A stretch of DNA of 64,000 bases from Branchiostoma belcheri (Eukaryota > Chordata > Leptocardii > Amphioxiformes > Branchiostomatidae). The notes under the pieces were generated by a model. The model did not search any database. It saw only the letters and a list, made by a program, of their open reading frames with translations, and was not told the origin of the DNA. The DNA is taken from assembly GCF_001625305.1 (NCBI RefSeq), contig NW_017802379.1, positions 2,646,541 through 2,710,540 on the forward strand. The letters run 5' to 3'. Positions within the stretch are counted from its first letter, which is position 1; each line of letters starts with the position of its first letter. This document shows positions 35,001-46,485 of the stretch, one piece after another. Position numbers and translations under genes: made by a program.

Positions 35001-37726
35001 ACCGGCCAAGGCACCTGATTTGAGTTTGGAAGGTAAAGGCAGAGAACTCAGACACAGCTCAGCTACAAGACTAGGGGACTTACGCTTTTACAGGTTCATA
35101 AAATAAAAAAATATGATTATGTTGACCTTGAACCTCAGGGACACATTGATGATTGCGTGCATCAACTCGGCAACAAGTATCCTGGCAGGATTTGCCATCT
35201 TCTCCGTGATGGGCTACATGGCCTTCTTACAGGGAACTACTGTTGATAAGGTGGCAACCCAAGGTAAACACACAAAGCAGTTCAAGTCTTTCCCACATCA
35301 ATTGTTCTAAGATGAGTGAAAACATATAAACATACTCAAGCAACTAGATACATTTGTAAACTGTCAGATGTTTCAAGTACATTTCAGTAATTTTCATCAG
35401 TGAATAAACATCAGTTTTCTGTTAGTCACTGGCAAAAAGTAATGGATGCTACTTGAAACATCTGTTTTTAAACTGTTGGATGTCTAACTTTCATCAATGA
35501 TCTCTAGTTGGTTTAGCTTTTATATTTTTCACTGGAAAATGAATATTTCTGTTGATGAAAATGTAGGTCCAGGACTTGCGTTTGTGGTGTACCCTCAGGC
35601 CATAGCCACGATGCCTGTGTCTCCTCTCTGGGCCATTCTCTTCTTCATCATGCTCCTGCTCTTGGGGATCGACTCTCAGGTGCATATACATAATCTGGAT
35701 TTTCTAATGACTTTTATTCTGTAGTACAAAGAACGTTACAATGTAGCAGTGCCTCCTACTGGTCTGTTTGATAATTGCAGTTTATGGTTAACTGCTGGAC
35801 TCAGAAGCATGTCTTTAATTAAGTACCATAACATTGGTCATGACCAATTTGACTGCAACTATTTGACCATCATCTGGTCGAATACTACAACTTTCAAAGC
35901 CTTTTTGGGTGGCCTTCAAACAAATAATATGATTGTGCTAACACCATAATTACGTGAAATGTCTCCTGTTTCTGCCAGTTTTGCACAGTGGAGGTGATCA
36001 TCACCACCTTGTACGACCACTTCCATCCCTTCATCAGGAAGTACCTGAAGAGGAAAGAAGTGTTGGTCCTGGTTGTGTGCTGTGTGTCATACCTGCTTGG
36101 GCTCCCCAACATTGCACAGGTGAGAGTATCACAAATTACCATCTATGTTGGTGCGCTTGTAGCACAATAACTCTTAATCTGCTTAAAAGGCATCATGCTT
36201 TACATCAGTTAGGGATGACTGTTCTACTAGACCATATCCCTCAAAACATACAAAATCAAGTTTGCAGATCTGGAACATACACAAATTGACAATGATTTTG
36301 TCCATTTCTGAAACATTTACATTGTCCTCTAAGTTTCTACACCCATTTAGCACATTCATTTATGTACACATTCCCAACTTTAGCTGTCCTTTGAAACATG
36401 TGGTCACTATTTTCCATCTTTGAATTAGTTCTTGTGTTGTACAGTTGAAGTAATTATAATGTTGTGTCTTCTACAGGGAGGGATGTACTTCTTCCAGCTG
36501 ATTGACTTCTATGCTGCAGCCATCTCTCTCATGGTCATTGCATTTTTCGAAGTTGTTGCCATCTCCTGGATATACGGTAAGATATCATGCAACATTAGAA
36601 TCGAAAATTCCGAATTCCATATTTCCCATGAAGAGGAATATAAAGTAGATTTTATTCTGTAATGGTTCTCTTCTGAGATGCCCTGAATTATGACATGATG
36701 TTATTTTTAGGTGCCAACAGGCTTGCCCGGAATATAGAAGAGATGACAGGAAACAAACCATGGATGTACTTCATCGTTTGCTGGTACGGACTGTCTCCAG
36801 TACTCATTGGAGTAAGTACTCGTACATATTTCTGTTGTTTATTGTTGAATCACATTGCTTACATGTACATTAAATTTTTTGTTCATTCACTTTGGAAGTA
36901 TTGATTTCTTTTCCTTCAAAGATATAATTTTATCAATTTAGAATCACAGAGCATTAGGAGTAAGTGGGTAAAGTCTGTTGTCTCTGATTGTGTTTTTTTT
37001 CTTCTTTTCTTTTCAGGGTATCATGATCTTTGGGTTCATCCAGTACACCCCTGTGAGGTATGGCGACTACTACTACCCGGGATGGGGGCAGGCGATTGGC
37101 TGGGTCATTGCCTCACTTTCAATCATCTGTCTACCAATCGGAGCCATCCATGCATTGCTGAGTGAAAAAGGAGGCTTTGTGCAGGTAGGAAATAAAGACT
37201 ATTGTTACAAATACAGACATTGAAGTAATGAGATACACAAGAATAGAGTGATTCAGGCAACTGGATAGATTTCGAAAACTGTCAAATGTTTCACTGACAA
37301 AATTAGTCTCTGAGGAAAAGTAGTGGATGCTACTTGAAATGTCTTGACAGTTTTCAACATCAATCCAGTTGCTTGAGTAAATCTTTTCTTGTGAAACATT
37401 CTATTACATGTATTGTGACAGTTACCTGTCTGTAATGTAAGTCATGAACACATTGTAATATTATTGATTTTCTTACAGTATCAAAGCTATTTTAGTGCGT
37501 GTATAATGTTGAATCTTAAACAAAAATTTTGCTCTTTCTTCAGCGTTTCAAGGCGACCCTGAAGTCAAAGATTCCCGACCGAGGAACGCTCGCGTTTGAA
37601 CCGGAAGAATTTGGCTCGTACCAGAAGAAAGATCCAACTCTCCCACCATCGTATAACGACATCTCGCGTAATGAAGGATTCCCCTCAGCCCCACCCCACT
37701 CACCGATGGCTGAGAGTGCTCTTTGA
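29051..37726 (+). CDS. SLC6 family Na+/Cl- dependent transporter, 14 exons, 627 aa
   Basis: Exons: 29051-29282, 30547-30681, 32853-32950, 33419-33534, 33877-34009, 34359-34493, 34649-34752, 35139-35263, 35567-35679, 35979-36119, 36477-36576, 36711-36811, 37017-37184, 37544-37726. Every junction is GT-AG and in phase. TM1 carries the sodium-site motif [17 protein letters not shown]2 has the Cys162/Cys171 pair and sequons at N176 and N182. [17 protein letters not shown] (TM5) and GIDSQF (TM8) are typical. The family couples amino-acid or amine uptake to Na+ and Cl- at the plasma membrane. Similarity is split between GABA/taurine and glycine transporters, so the substrate is open. The C-terminal tail has a PPSY motif (601-604) and ends ESAL, a class I PDZ-type ligand. 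ATG is preceded by CCACC. Confidence 0.93.
33224..33372. mobile_element. Foldback MITE copy in SLC6 intron 3, right arm truncated
   Basis: Left arm GAAGGTTAGACATCCAGG ... GGATATGATTTTGGAAAC ... TACCTTTCGTCAGTGACAC, then only a fragment of the mirror arm (GAGTAACTGTTTTTTT). Confidence 0.65.
33658..33703. repeat. Short perfect hairpin in SLC6 intron 4
   Basis: GTCTGACCATGGAG and CTCCATGGTCTGAC are reverse complements apart from the outer base, around a loop of about 14 bases. Could be a MITE remnant. Confidence 0.5.
34895..35080 (+). mobile_element. Possible SINE in SLC6 intron 7
   Basis: A-box-like TGGTCCAGTG and B-box-like GGTCACAGATTCAGTTCC at tRNA-like spacing, followed by a body without tail repeats. 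Confidence 0.35.
35315..35502. mobile_element. Degenerate foldback MITE in SLC6 intron 8
   Basis: Weak copies of the CAACTAGATACATTTGTAAA and TAATGGATGCTACTTGAAAC arms of the 5177 family. Confidence 0.45.
37217..37392. mobile_element. Degenerate foldback MITE in SLC6 intron 13
   Basis: CAACTGGATAGATTTCGAAAAC and its mirror TTTTCAACATCAATCCAGTTG are the outer arms. The allelic copy is at 42735-42908. Confidence 0.5.
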
Positions 37727-39025
37727 GTTGTAACATCAGATTCTGTATCATGCTTAATCTGTAGGGTAGGACTATAAAACAGCTGGTACTTTAGTATATT
37801 ACTGATCTATGATCAACTCTTTGAGTTGTAACATCAGATTCTGTATCATTTTTTATCTGTAGGGTAGAACTATAATTTAGTATAAAACAGCTGGTATAAC
37901 TGCTTTATGTCCCACCATAACTTCGAAAGCTCATGGCAGTGGATAGTTATGACTTGTCACATTGAGATAACACCAAGTGTTGCTAATAGCTATCTTGTGA
38001 GGACACCCTTGTACGTAGTTACTACTGTATATATGTAGGTGACTATACATATTTGCACACATGTATGCTTTTGCTGTTTTTTTTGACAGAAACCTTACAG
38101 TCATGAGTGTCATCAGAAATGAAAAGGTGTTTTTTTTACTACTTAGGTCCTAAAGTAACATCGATATTAATGTATTTTAACTAACTAAAGTTGTCTTTGA
38201 AACTTGCGGATATATTAAGATGCTTATAGGGTAAGATACAAACTATAGAGGCATATGATGATATGACATTCAAATTTCATATCAATGCTCTATATTTTAC
38301 AAAGTTGCTTTTTGTATTGAAAATGTAATATCTGGAACAGCTTACCAAAGGGTAGCAGTAAGTATACTTAAATATCAACAGAACTAGAAATCCCTCTGTT
38401 TTGTTGACATTACTGCTATGTTGTACATGTATACTCATAAGGTCAGTAACATGCCATGATATTTGTTTGTATATCTTGTGAAGGCATCGCATACGCCCTT
38501 TACAAGTGTTTTACTGGGGTAAATAATCATGTCAAATATTTCTATATTTTGTATTGTGGTATAGGTTTTAAGCATAGAAGTAGTGTGTTTGCTTGGTTGA
38601 TTTTGAGATAATTTTTTAAAGACTATATGGTGTTTGTTTGTTTGTTTGTTTATTGGGAATCTCCATTAGTTATACAAGCTGTGTATACTAATCTTCCTGG
38701 AGTCCTTTCACATAGTAAAATACATACAATTATCAACTTAATAGTTACAAAAGATTCAACAACATTATACATAACAATTGCTTAACAAGAACAATAAAAA
38801 TTACTAAGTAACAGTAACTACTTATTAAATTTACTTATACTTCTAACAACAGCAAATATTTGTGTAGTTGAACGACTGTATACATCTCTACTTGTGGATC
38901 ACTAGTAGAGATTGCCAAAGGCTAATAAAAAAAAGAAAGAAGCAAAAACATAATCCCTACCTACTAGTACCTACCCTAATGTTTTCAACACTGAAAGAGG
39001 AAACACAATATTTTTTCCTAGGCTT
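37727..39025. other. SLC6 3' UTR and flank
   Basis: A 60-70 base segment (AACTCTTTGAGTTGTAACATCAG region) occurs twice, at 37722 and 37815. An insertion absent from the second haplotype occupies 38633-38864. No other gene is seen. Confidence 0.5.
38633..38864. mobile_element. Insertion present only in the first haplotype copy
   Basis: About 230 bases between TATATGGTG and TAGTTGAACGA, which are adjacent at 44372-44390 in the second copy. It begins with a TTTG repeat and is AT-rich with no coding frame. It looks like a retroelement 3' end in reverse orientation. Confidence 0.55.
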
Positions 39026-39414
39026 TAGGGGATGTTGATTTGATTATATGGATGACATCCTCACGCGCACGCATGATTTTTCGTCCGTTTCCAAAAAAAA
39101 AAAGGTTTCGACCCTAGTGAAAAAATGAGCGAATATATGTCATATGTTGCCAAAGTATTGGAAAACGATACTAATGTTATAGAATGCCGAAATCAATATT
39201 CAGCAAAAAAAAAAGAAAATGAGAAATGAAAAGGAAGAGTCTATTATTATTTGCAATACCATATACAACGTGTTTAGTCATTTGTTCAACCTTTATGACC
39301 ACGTAGATTTCATAATGAAGGAAACTATTTTTTTTTAACTTTTTTTATTCGCGAGCTCGCATCAGTTTTGTGGTTCCTAGAGGACGTCATCCATATAATC
39401 AAATCAACATGGCC
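39026..39414. mobile_element. MITE with GGATGACGTCC-type inverted ends
   Basis: The left end GATGTTGATTTGATTATATGGATGAC is mirrored at the right end by GTCATCCATATAATCAAATC. Subterminal CGCGCACGCATGATTTTTCG resembles the element at 53642. Allelic copy at 45211-45583. Confidence 0.7.
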
Positions 39415-40343
39415 TCTGGGTCCGTGTTAACAAGTGTAGAGACTGCCCGTCCAGTCCGCATGATTAGGGCGTACTCAGGCCAATGGTTGCTTCAGGGAGT
39501 CATTCTCTTGTGGCGCCAGGGAAATTGAATTCACAGAAACACGTCGGAACTTGTGCACAAGTGGTTGTGTATTCGTGGCCACATCACCTGTGAAGGGTTT
39601 AGAAAAAGATAAAGTTATAATATTTTGCTCAATCTGTTTCATAACTTGAAAACATTACCTCCAAGCAGATAATGGAACATTCTCTAGTTCCTCTTTTTTG
39701 CTAGAACTTCTACTAGTAGACGTAGCTGCTAGGATTTTTCCTTGCACCATCTACTTGAATATTAACTATTTCGTTCTTCGATCTTCTTTCTTTTTATCCC
39801 TTTTTTTTATCGTTCGGTGAAACGTAGATCCTACTAGAGTCATAGTATTTCCAATAGCGAGCACAATACCATGATCTCACGCCTCTATATGTGATAAGAC
39901 CATCGATTCTTACCCTTTCTAGTGAGTAGTGCATCCAGAGGGCTGTTAACTGCAAGTCACATTAATAGAGGCTCATTGTGGTCTACCCAGAGGATTGAGA
40001 ACGCTTCATCCCTCTATACTAATGGCTATCAGAGGTCCCACTTATTAACGGTAACGCCGTTAATTCTCTTCGCAGCGGCGGGACAAAATCGTGTGCTTCA
40101 GATCTCGACTGACGCAGTTCACCTCTTAAGGGCACCCTGTGTGTTTTAAGTGCAGGTTTCAGCTTAAGGCCGGTACCTCGTTATTGGTGAACGCATAATC
40201 CATTAGTACCGGGTCAGCAAACCCTAGGCTCAGGACGCCCACAAAATCATCGGTTAAGTTCCTCGTTTTCGCAAATATACATGTATTTTGTCGTCCTTGG
40301 GAATACACTGTCTAAATAATGAAAGTTTCCTCGCGTTTTGCAG

Positions 40344-40551
40344 GTACCAACCGACCGTTACCTTCCAGGAATCCCCTCGGGAGTGGGACTGTTTCTCGCC
40401 CGCCGAAGTGTACTGGCGCTCTGCGGTCAGAAAGATCGGTTGTCAGAAAAAGGAGCCAGTGCTTAGCGGAACGCTAACTGCGTTAATAAAAGACCTCTAT
40501 CAGTCTATGGTGCCGGGATGGATACTGGCTAGGTTTATGCACAGTTTCTAG
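40344..40551 (+). CDS. Putative last exon of an unrecognised gene, copy 1
   Basis: After an acceptor (CGTTTTGCAG) a 68-codon frame ends at TAG. The peptide contains WDCFSPAEVYW, KIGCQKKEP and DLYQSMVPGWILARFMHSF. It is open and protein-like, but no upstream exon was found and no family recognised. The copy at 47313-47520 keeps the frame yet differs by amino-acid changes only. It could be a real exon, or an open stretch of repeat DNA. Confidence 0.35.
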
Positions 40552-41682
40552 AGATAAAAATGTACACAGCCACATATATGCATACATTTACCACTCACTC
40601 GCTCACTCACTCAATCCTCTTGCACCTGGTTCTGGAGCCGACTAGTGCTTATAAGTTAACCCACGTAGCCATACATGTACGTCCCCCAAGCTGAACTTCG
40701 AAGCAGACCTTTCTGACATCCTCCACTCAAGAACATTCACGTCAACCCTGATGACGCAAATCATTAGACCTCACTTGTACGTTTGTCACGACGTATTCCA
40801 ACCACTACAGCCGTAATCCAGGGAGACTAGACTAATTAATCAATTAGCTTTTTACATCAAGCCTTTCCATCTTTATCTCTCGTAAGATTTCAGTTCTGTT
40901 ATCTGTGTCTGAACATTGAACAAGTAAGAAAACCGACGAATTCCCCCATGACTTTCTTTCAATTACGACTCGAGCGCTAATTATATGCCTTTATGTAATG
41001 GTGGATGGTATTTCACTAATTACATTGCATTTAGATGCGCTCGAGTTTTGATCATTTATCATAATCACTACTGATTGATCGTTAAAATCAATTTTACATG
41101 CCAGAACGGTGCCTGTATGAACCATGTTCAAATCTAAGGAAGCTAGACTTCTGACGCAAGTTGATTTAAAGTTGTAGCTATATATAACTAAAATGTAGCG
41201 AATGTGATAGCGAAATTATCCTAACAGTGTCTAGCTGATGTAATTTGACAGTTGAGAAATTATTTGAATTCATGTTCAAACTGATAAACAAGCGCGTTAA
41301 AAGAAGGGGACATACCCAATTTCAAATGGGGGTGTTTTTTTTCGTTCTGACTGTCTTTAATTGACCGCCAATTGCAAAGCTTCAGAGTTGTGTATGTCTA
41401 ATCTTATTGGACTAGACAAAATGTACGAAGAATGCTGTTTTACCTAAGTATATTTCCTAAGCAAGGACGGGTATATATTTTCTAAAAAAATCGTTCTTAG
41501 AGGGACCCTCTTTGTGAAAAATCCAGTGTCCCTTGCCTAGCTGCAGTGCTGACAGAACGTCCCTGACTTCGCTCCACGCGCCCCAGTAGCGACCACTTCC
41601 CGCCAAAATGGACGGCATCCAAGACCGTATCCGTAAGCTTTCTCTGGAGATGCTAAAGAAATCTGGCATGTAAGACTCCGTG
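40552..41682. other. Non-coding stretch downstream of the putative exon
   Basis: Contains a short ACTC repeat (40591-40613) that is expanded in the other haplotype. A minus frame near 41457-41660 has no recognisable product. Confidence 0.45.
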
Positions 41683-41711
41683 TGTGTGTGTGTGTGTACA
41701 TGTGTGTGTGT
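41683..41711. repeat. (TG)n microsatellite cut by the gap
   Basis: TG repeat continuing to the N run; the full version is at 48720-48890. Confidence 0.9.
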
Positions 41712-41731
41712 NNNNNNNNNNNNNNNNNNNN
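41712..41731. other. Assembly gap (20 N)
   Basis: Run of exactly 20 N joining the two copies of the block. Confidence 0.99.
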
Positions 41732-41993
41732 ATGACTGTTCTACTAGACCATATCCCTCAAAACATACAAAATCAAGTTTGCAGATCTGGAACATACACA
41801 AATTGACAATGATTTTGTCCATTTCTGAAACATTTACATTGTCCTCTAAGTTTCTACACCCATTTAGCACATTCATTTATGTACACATTCCCAACTTTAG
41901 CTGTCCTTTGAAACATGTGGTCACTATTTTCCATCTTTGAATTAGTTCTTGTGTTGTACAGTTGAAGTAATTATAATGTTGTGTCTTCTACAG

Positions 41994-43238
41994 GGAGGGA
42001 TGTACTTCTTCCAGCTGATTGACTTCTACGCTGCAGCCATCTCTCTCATGGTCATTGCATTTTTCGAAGTTGTTGCCATCTCCTGGATATATGGTAAGAT
42101 ATCATGCAACATTAGAATCGAAAATTCCGAATTCCATATTTCCCATGAAGAGGAATATAAAGTAGATTTTATTCTGTAATGGTTCTCTTCTGAGATGCCC
42201 TGAATTATGACATGATGTTATTTTTAGGTGCCAACAGGCTTGCCCGGAATATAGAAGAGATGGCAGGAAACAAACCATGGATGTACTTCATCGTTTGCTG
42301 GTACGGACTGTCTCCAGTACTCATTGGAGTAAGTACTCGTACATATTTCTGTTGTTTATTGTTGAATCACATTGCTTACATGTACATTAAATTTTTGTTC
42401 ATTCACTTTGGAGTATTGATTTCTTTCCTTCAAAGATATAATTTTATCAATTTAGAATCACAGAGCATTAGGAGTAAGTGGGTAAAGTCTGTTGTCTCTG
42501 ATTGTGTTTTTTTCTCTTTTCTTTTCAGGGTATCATGATCTTTGGGTTCATCCAGTACACCCCTGTGAGGTATGGCGACTACTACTACCCGGGATGGGGG
42601 CAGGCGATTGGCTGGGTCATTGCCTCACTTTCAATCATCTGTCTACCAATCGGAGCCATCCATGCATTGCTGAGTGAAAAAGGAGGCTTTGTGCAGGTAG
42701 GAAATAAAGACTATTGTTACAAATACAGACATTGAAGTAATGAGATACACAAGAATAGAGTGATTCAGGCAACTGGATAGATTTTGAAAACTGTCAAATG
42801 TTTCACTGACAAAATTAGTCTCTGAGGAAAAGTAGTGGATGCTACTTGAAATGTCTTGACAGTTTTCAACATCAATCCAGTTGCTTGAGTAAATCTTTTC
42901 TTGTGAAACATTCTATTACATGTATTGTGACAGTTACCTGTCTGTAATGTAAGTCATGAACACATTGTAATATTATTGGTTTTCTTACAGTATCAAAGCT
43001 ATTTTAGTGCGTGTATAATGTCGAATCTTAAACAAAAATTTTGCTCTTTCTTCAGCGTTTCAAGGCGACCCTGAAGTCAAAGATTCCCGACCGAGGAACG
43101 CTCGCGTTTGAACCGGAAGAATTTGGCTCATACCAGAAGAAAGATCCAACTCTCCCGCCATCGTATAACGACATCTCGCGTAATGAAGGCTTCCCCTCAG
43201 CCCCACCCCACTCACCGATGGCTGAGAGCGCTCTTTGA
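41994..43238 (+). CDS. SLC6 exons 11-14, duplicate (haplotype) copy
   Basis: Exons 41994-42093, 42228-42328, 42529-42696 and 43056-43238 reproduce exons 11-14 of the transporter with the same splice sites and phases. The translated difference noted is Thr to Ala in the EEM(T/A)GNKPW segment; the others noticed are silent. No exons 1-10 accompany it, so it is not an independent gene. The preceding N gap and the duplicated flanks point to an allele. Confidence 0.8.
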
Positions 43239-44390
43239 GTTGTTACATCAGATTCTGTATCATTCTTTATCTGTAGTACCATAAAACTATACTAAACTAT
43301 AAAACTAGAACTATCAGATAGTGGAACTCGCTACCACTAAGTACAGTAAGGGCATCATCATTAGTTTAGAGTTAGATGTTCCAGGGTTAGGTGTAACAAG
43401 TCGTTTTGTGTAATGTAGCCAGCTGCCGCCGCGCCATGTGCCTGCGAAGCAAGTGTGTTACACCAAAGGGCAGTTATACCGGCTATACAGATACAGAATT
43501 CTGATACAGAAAAACAACTGGTATAACTGCCCTATGACCAACTCTTGAGTTGTAACATCAGATTCTGTATCATTCTTTATCTGTAGGGTAGAACTATAAT
43601 TTAGTATAAAACAGCTGGTATAACTGCTTTATGTCCCACCATAACTTTGAAAGCTCATGGCAGTGGATAGTTATGACTTGTCACATGGAGATAACACCAA
43701 GTGTTGTTAATAGCTATCTTGTGAGGACACCCTTGTACGTAGTTACTACTGTATGTATGTAGGTGACTATATATATTTGCACACATGTATGCTTTTGCTG
43801 TTTTTTCGACAGAAACCTTACAGTCATGAGTATTGTCAGAAATAAAAAGTTTTTTTTGCTACATGTACTTAGGTCCTAAAGCAACATCGATATTAATGTA
43901 TTTTTACTAACTAAAGTTGTCTTTGAAACTTGCAGATATATTAAGATGCTTATAGGGTAAGATAGAGATAGAGGCATATGATGATATGACATTCAAATTT
44001 CATATCAATGCTCTATATTTTACAAAGTTGCTTTTTGTATTGAAAGTGTAATATCTGGAGCAGGTTACCAAAGAGTAACAGTAAGTATACTTAAATATAA
44101 ACAGAACTAGAAATCCCTCTGTTTTGTTGACATTATTGCTATGTTGTATAATATTCATAAGGTCAGTAACGTACCATGATATTTTTTTGTATATCTGTTG
44201 AAGGCATCACGTTTTTTGTTTTCTTTACAAGTGTTTTACTGGGGTAAATAATCATGTCAAATATTGCTATATTTTGTATTGTGGTATAATAGGTTTTAAG
44301 CATAGAAGTAGTGTGTTTGCATGGTTGATTTTGAAAATTGTTTTAGTTTTGAGATAATTTTTTAAAAGACTATATGGTGTAGTTGAACGA
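43239..44390. other. SLC6 3' flank, second haplotype
   Basis: The segment around 43265-43545 has no counterpart in the first copy. It contains the same TTGAGTTGTAACATCAG motif repeated, so a local duplication is likely. Confidence 0.5.
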
Positions 44391-45054
44391 GTAACTATAC
44401 ATGTATATATGTCACAGTAGAGATGGAAATCCAGTAGAGTTGGCAACTCTACTAGTAGAGATGGGAATCGTATTTATACGATTCTAGCAGGGCACAGTCA
44501 TATTAGTTACCTAATTCTAGCAGGGCACAGTCATATTAGTTACCTAATTCTAGCAGGGCACAGTCATATTAGTTACCTAATTCTAGCAGGGCACAGTCAT
44601 ATTAGTTACCTAAAAATGTTTTGGAAAATAGACTGAATATTTTCACACCTCAATCATTACCCAACATCACTCAATAGCTATTTGTACATGCCACTGAAAT
44701 ATAATATGATAAATTTGAAACTTTAGGTGTTCAGTCTATTTAAAAAAAAATGTTCCTTGCTAAAATTGGAGAATATCCTGGTCTAACTCAAAGAATTCCC
44801 ATTTGTCCTATAAAAGATTAGAATTCCAATGTCTGGTAAGAGAATCTGGAACACTCCTAGTAGATATTGGAGTAAAAACACCAGAATTCCCATCTCTACT
44901 AGTAGAGACTGGAATTCCCATCTCTACTAGTAGAGTTCCCAACTCTACTAGTAGAGATAGGAACTCAGTAGTATAAATACTAGGATTCCCATCTCTACTA
45001 GTAGAGTTGGCAACTCTACTGGATTTCCATCTCTACTGTATATACATGTATATA
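44391..45054. mobile_element. Foldback insertion with CTACTAGTAG palindromes, second haplotype only
   Basis: Outer arms GTAGAGATGGAAATCCAGTA and AACTCTACTAGTAGAGATGG (44415-44467) are mirrored at 44985-45040. Many short CTCTACTAGTAGAG palindromes lie inside. The first haplotype lacks it between GAACGA and TGTATACATC (about 38876). Confidence 0.7.
44482..44613. repeat. 33-bp tandem repeat, four perfect units
   Basis: The unit begins TTCTAGCAGGGCACAGTCAT and ends ATTAGTTACCTAA. Four consecutive identical copies start at 44482, 44515, 44548 and 44581. Confidence 0.95.
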
Positions 45055-45210
45055 GTGTATACATCTCTACTTGTGGATCACTAGTAGAGATTGCCAAAGG
45101 CTAATAAAAAAAAGAAAGAAGCAAAAAGATAATCCCTACCTACTAGTACCTACCCTAATTTTTTCAACATTGAAACAGGAAACACAATATGTTTTCCTAG
45201 GCTTTAGGGG

Positions 45211-45583
45211 ATGTTGATTTAATTATATGGATGACATCCACGCGGGCGCATGATTTTTCGTTTCCAAAAAAAATTCGACCCTAGTGAAAAAATGAGCGAA
45301 TATATGTCGTATGTTGCAAAAAAAGGTATTGGAAAACGATACTAATGTCATAGAATGCCGAAATCAATATTCAGCAAAAAAAAAAGAAAATGAGAAATGA
45401 AAAGGAAGAGTCTATTATTATTTGCAATACCATATACTACGTGTTTAGTCATTTGTTCAACCTTTATGACCACGTAGATTTCATAATGAAGGAAACTATT
45501 TTTTTTTAACTTTTTTTATTCGCGAGCTCGCATCAGTTTTGGGGTTCCTAGAGGATGTCATCCATATAATCAAATCAACATGG
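45211..45583. mobile_element. MITE, allelic copy of 39026-39414
   Basis: Same inverted ends (GATGTTGATTTAATTATATG and mirror) with small internal indels. Confidence 0.65.
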
Positions 45584-46485
45584 CCTTAGTGTCCGTGTTA
45601 ACAAGTGTAGAGACTGCCCGTCCAGTCCGCATGATTAGGGCCTACTCAGGCCAATGGTTGCTTCAGGGAGTCATTCTCATGTGGCGCCAGGGAAATTGAA
45701 TTCACAGAAACACGTCGGAACCTGTGCACAAGTGGTTATGTCTTCGTGGCCACATCACCTGTGAAGGGTTTAGAAAAAGATAAAGTTATAAGATTTTGCT
45801 CAATCTGTTTCATAACTTGAAAATATTACCTCCAAGCAGATAATGGAACATTCTCTAGTTCCTCTTTTTTGCTAGAACTTCTACTAGTAGAAGTAGCTGC
45901 TAGGAGTTTTCCTTGCACCATCTACTTGAAGATTAACTATTTCGTTCTTTCATCTTTCTTTTATTCCTCTTTTTTCTATCGTTCGGTGAAACGTAGATCG
46001 TACTTGAGTCCTAGCATTTCCAATAGCGGGAACAATACCATGATCTCACGCCTCTATATGTGATAAGACCATCGATTCTTACCCTTTCTAGTGAGTAGTG
46101 CATCCAGAGGGCTGTTAACTGCAAGTCACATTAATAGAGGCTCATTGTGGTCTACCCAGAGGATTGAGAACGCTTCATCCCTCTATACTAATGGCTATCA
46201 GAGGTCCCACTTATTAACGGTAACGCCGTTAACTCTCTTCGCAGCGGCGGGACAAAATCGTGCGCTTCAGATCTCTACTGACGCAGTTCACCTCTTAAGG
46301 GCACCCTGTGTGTTTTAAGTGCAGGTTTCAGCTTAAGGCCGGTACCTCATTATTGGTGAACGCATAATCCATTAGTACCGGGTCAGCAAACCCTAGGCTC
46401 AGGACGCCCACAAAATCATCGGTTAAGTTCCTCGTTTTTGTAAATATACATGTATTTTGTCGTCCTTGGGAATACACTGTCTAAA

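Larger units (their letters stand above)
36215..41711. repeat. First copy of a 5.5-kb duplicated block (probable haplotype copy)
   Basis: Matches 41732 to about 48748 in the same order. It begins inside SLC6 intron 10 and stops in a TG microsatellite at the N gap. Exons 11-14, the 3' flank, a MITE and a possible downstream exon are all included. Confidence 0.87.

Noticed and set aside
39922-40149. 75-codon plus frame, also at 46091-46318
   Set aside because: Conserved between haplotypes, but so is the surrounding DNA; no splice sites or motifs support it.
41994-43238. A second SLC6 gene
   Set aside because: Only exons 11-14, with allelic-level identity in introns too, behind an N gap. Better explained as the other haplotype.
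44482-44613. CRISPR-like array
   Set aside because: The four 33-bp units are contiguous with no spacers, in a eukaryotic foldback element.
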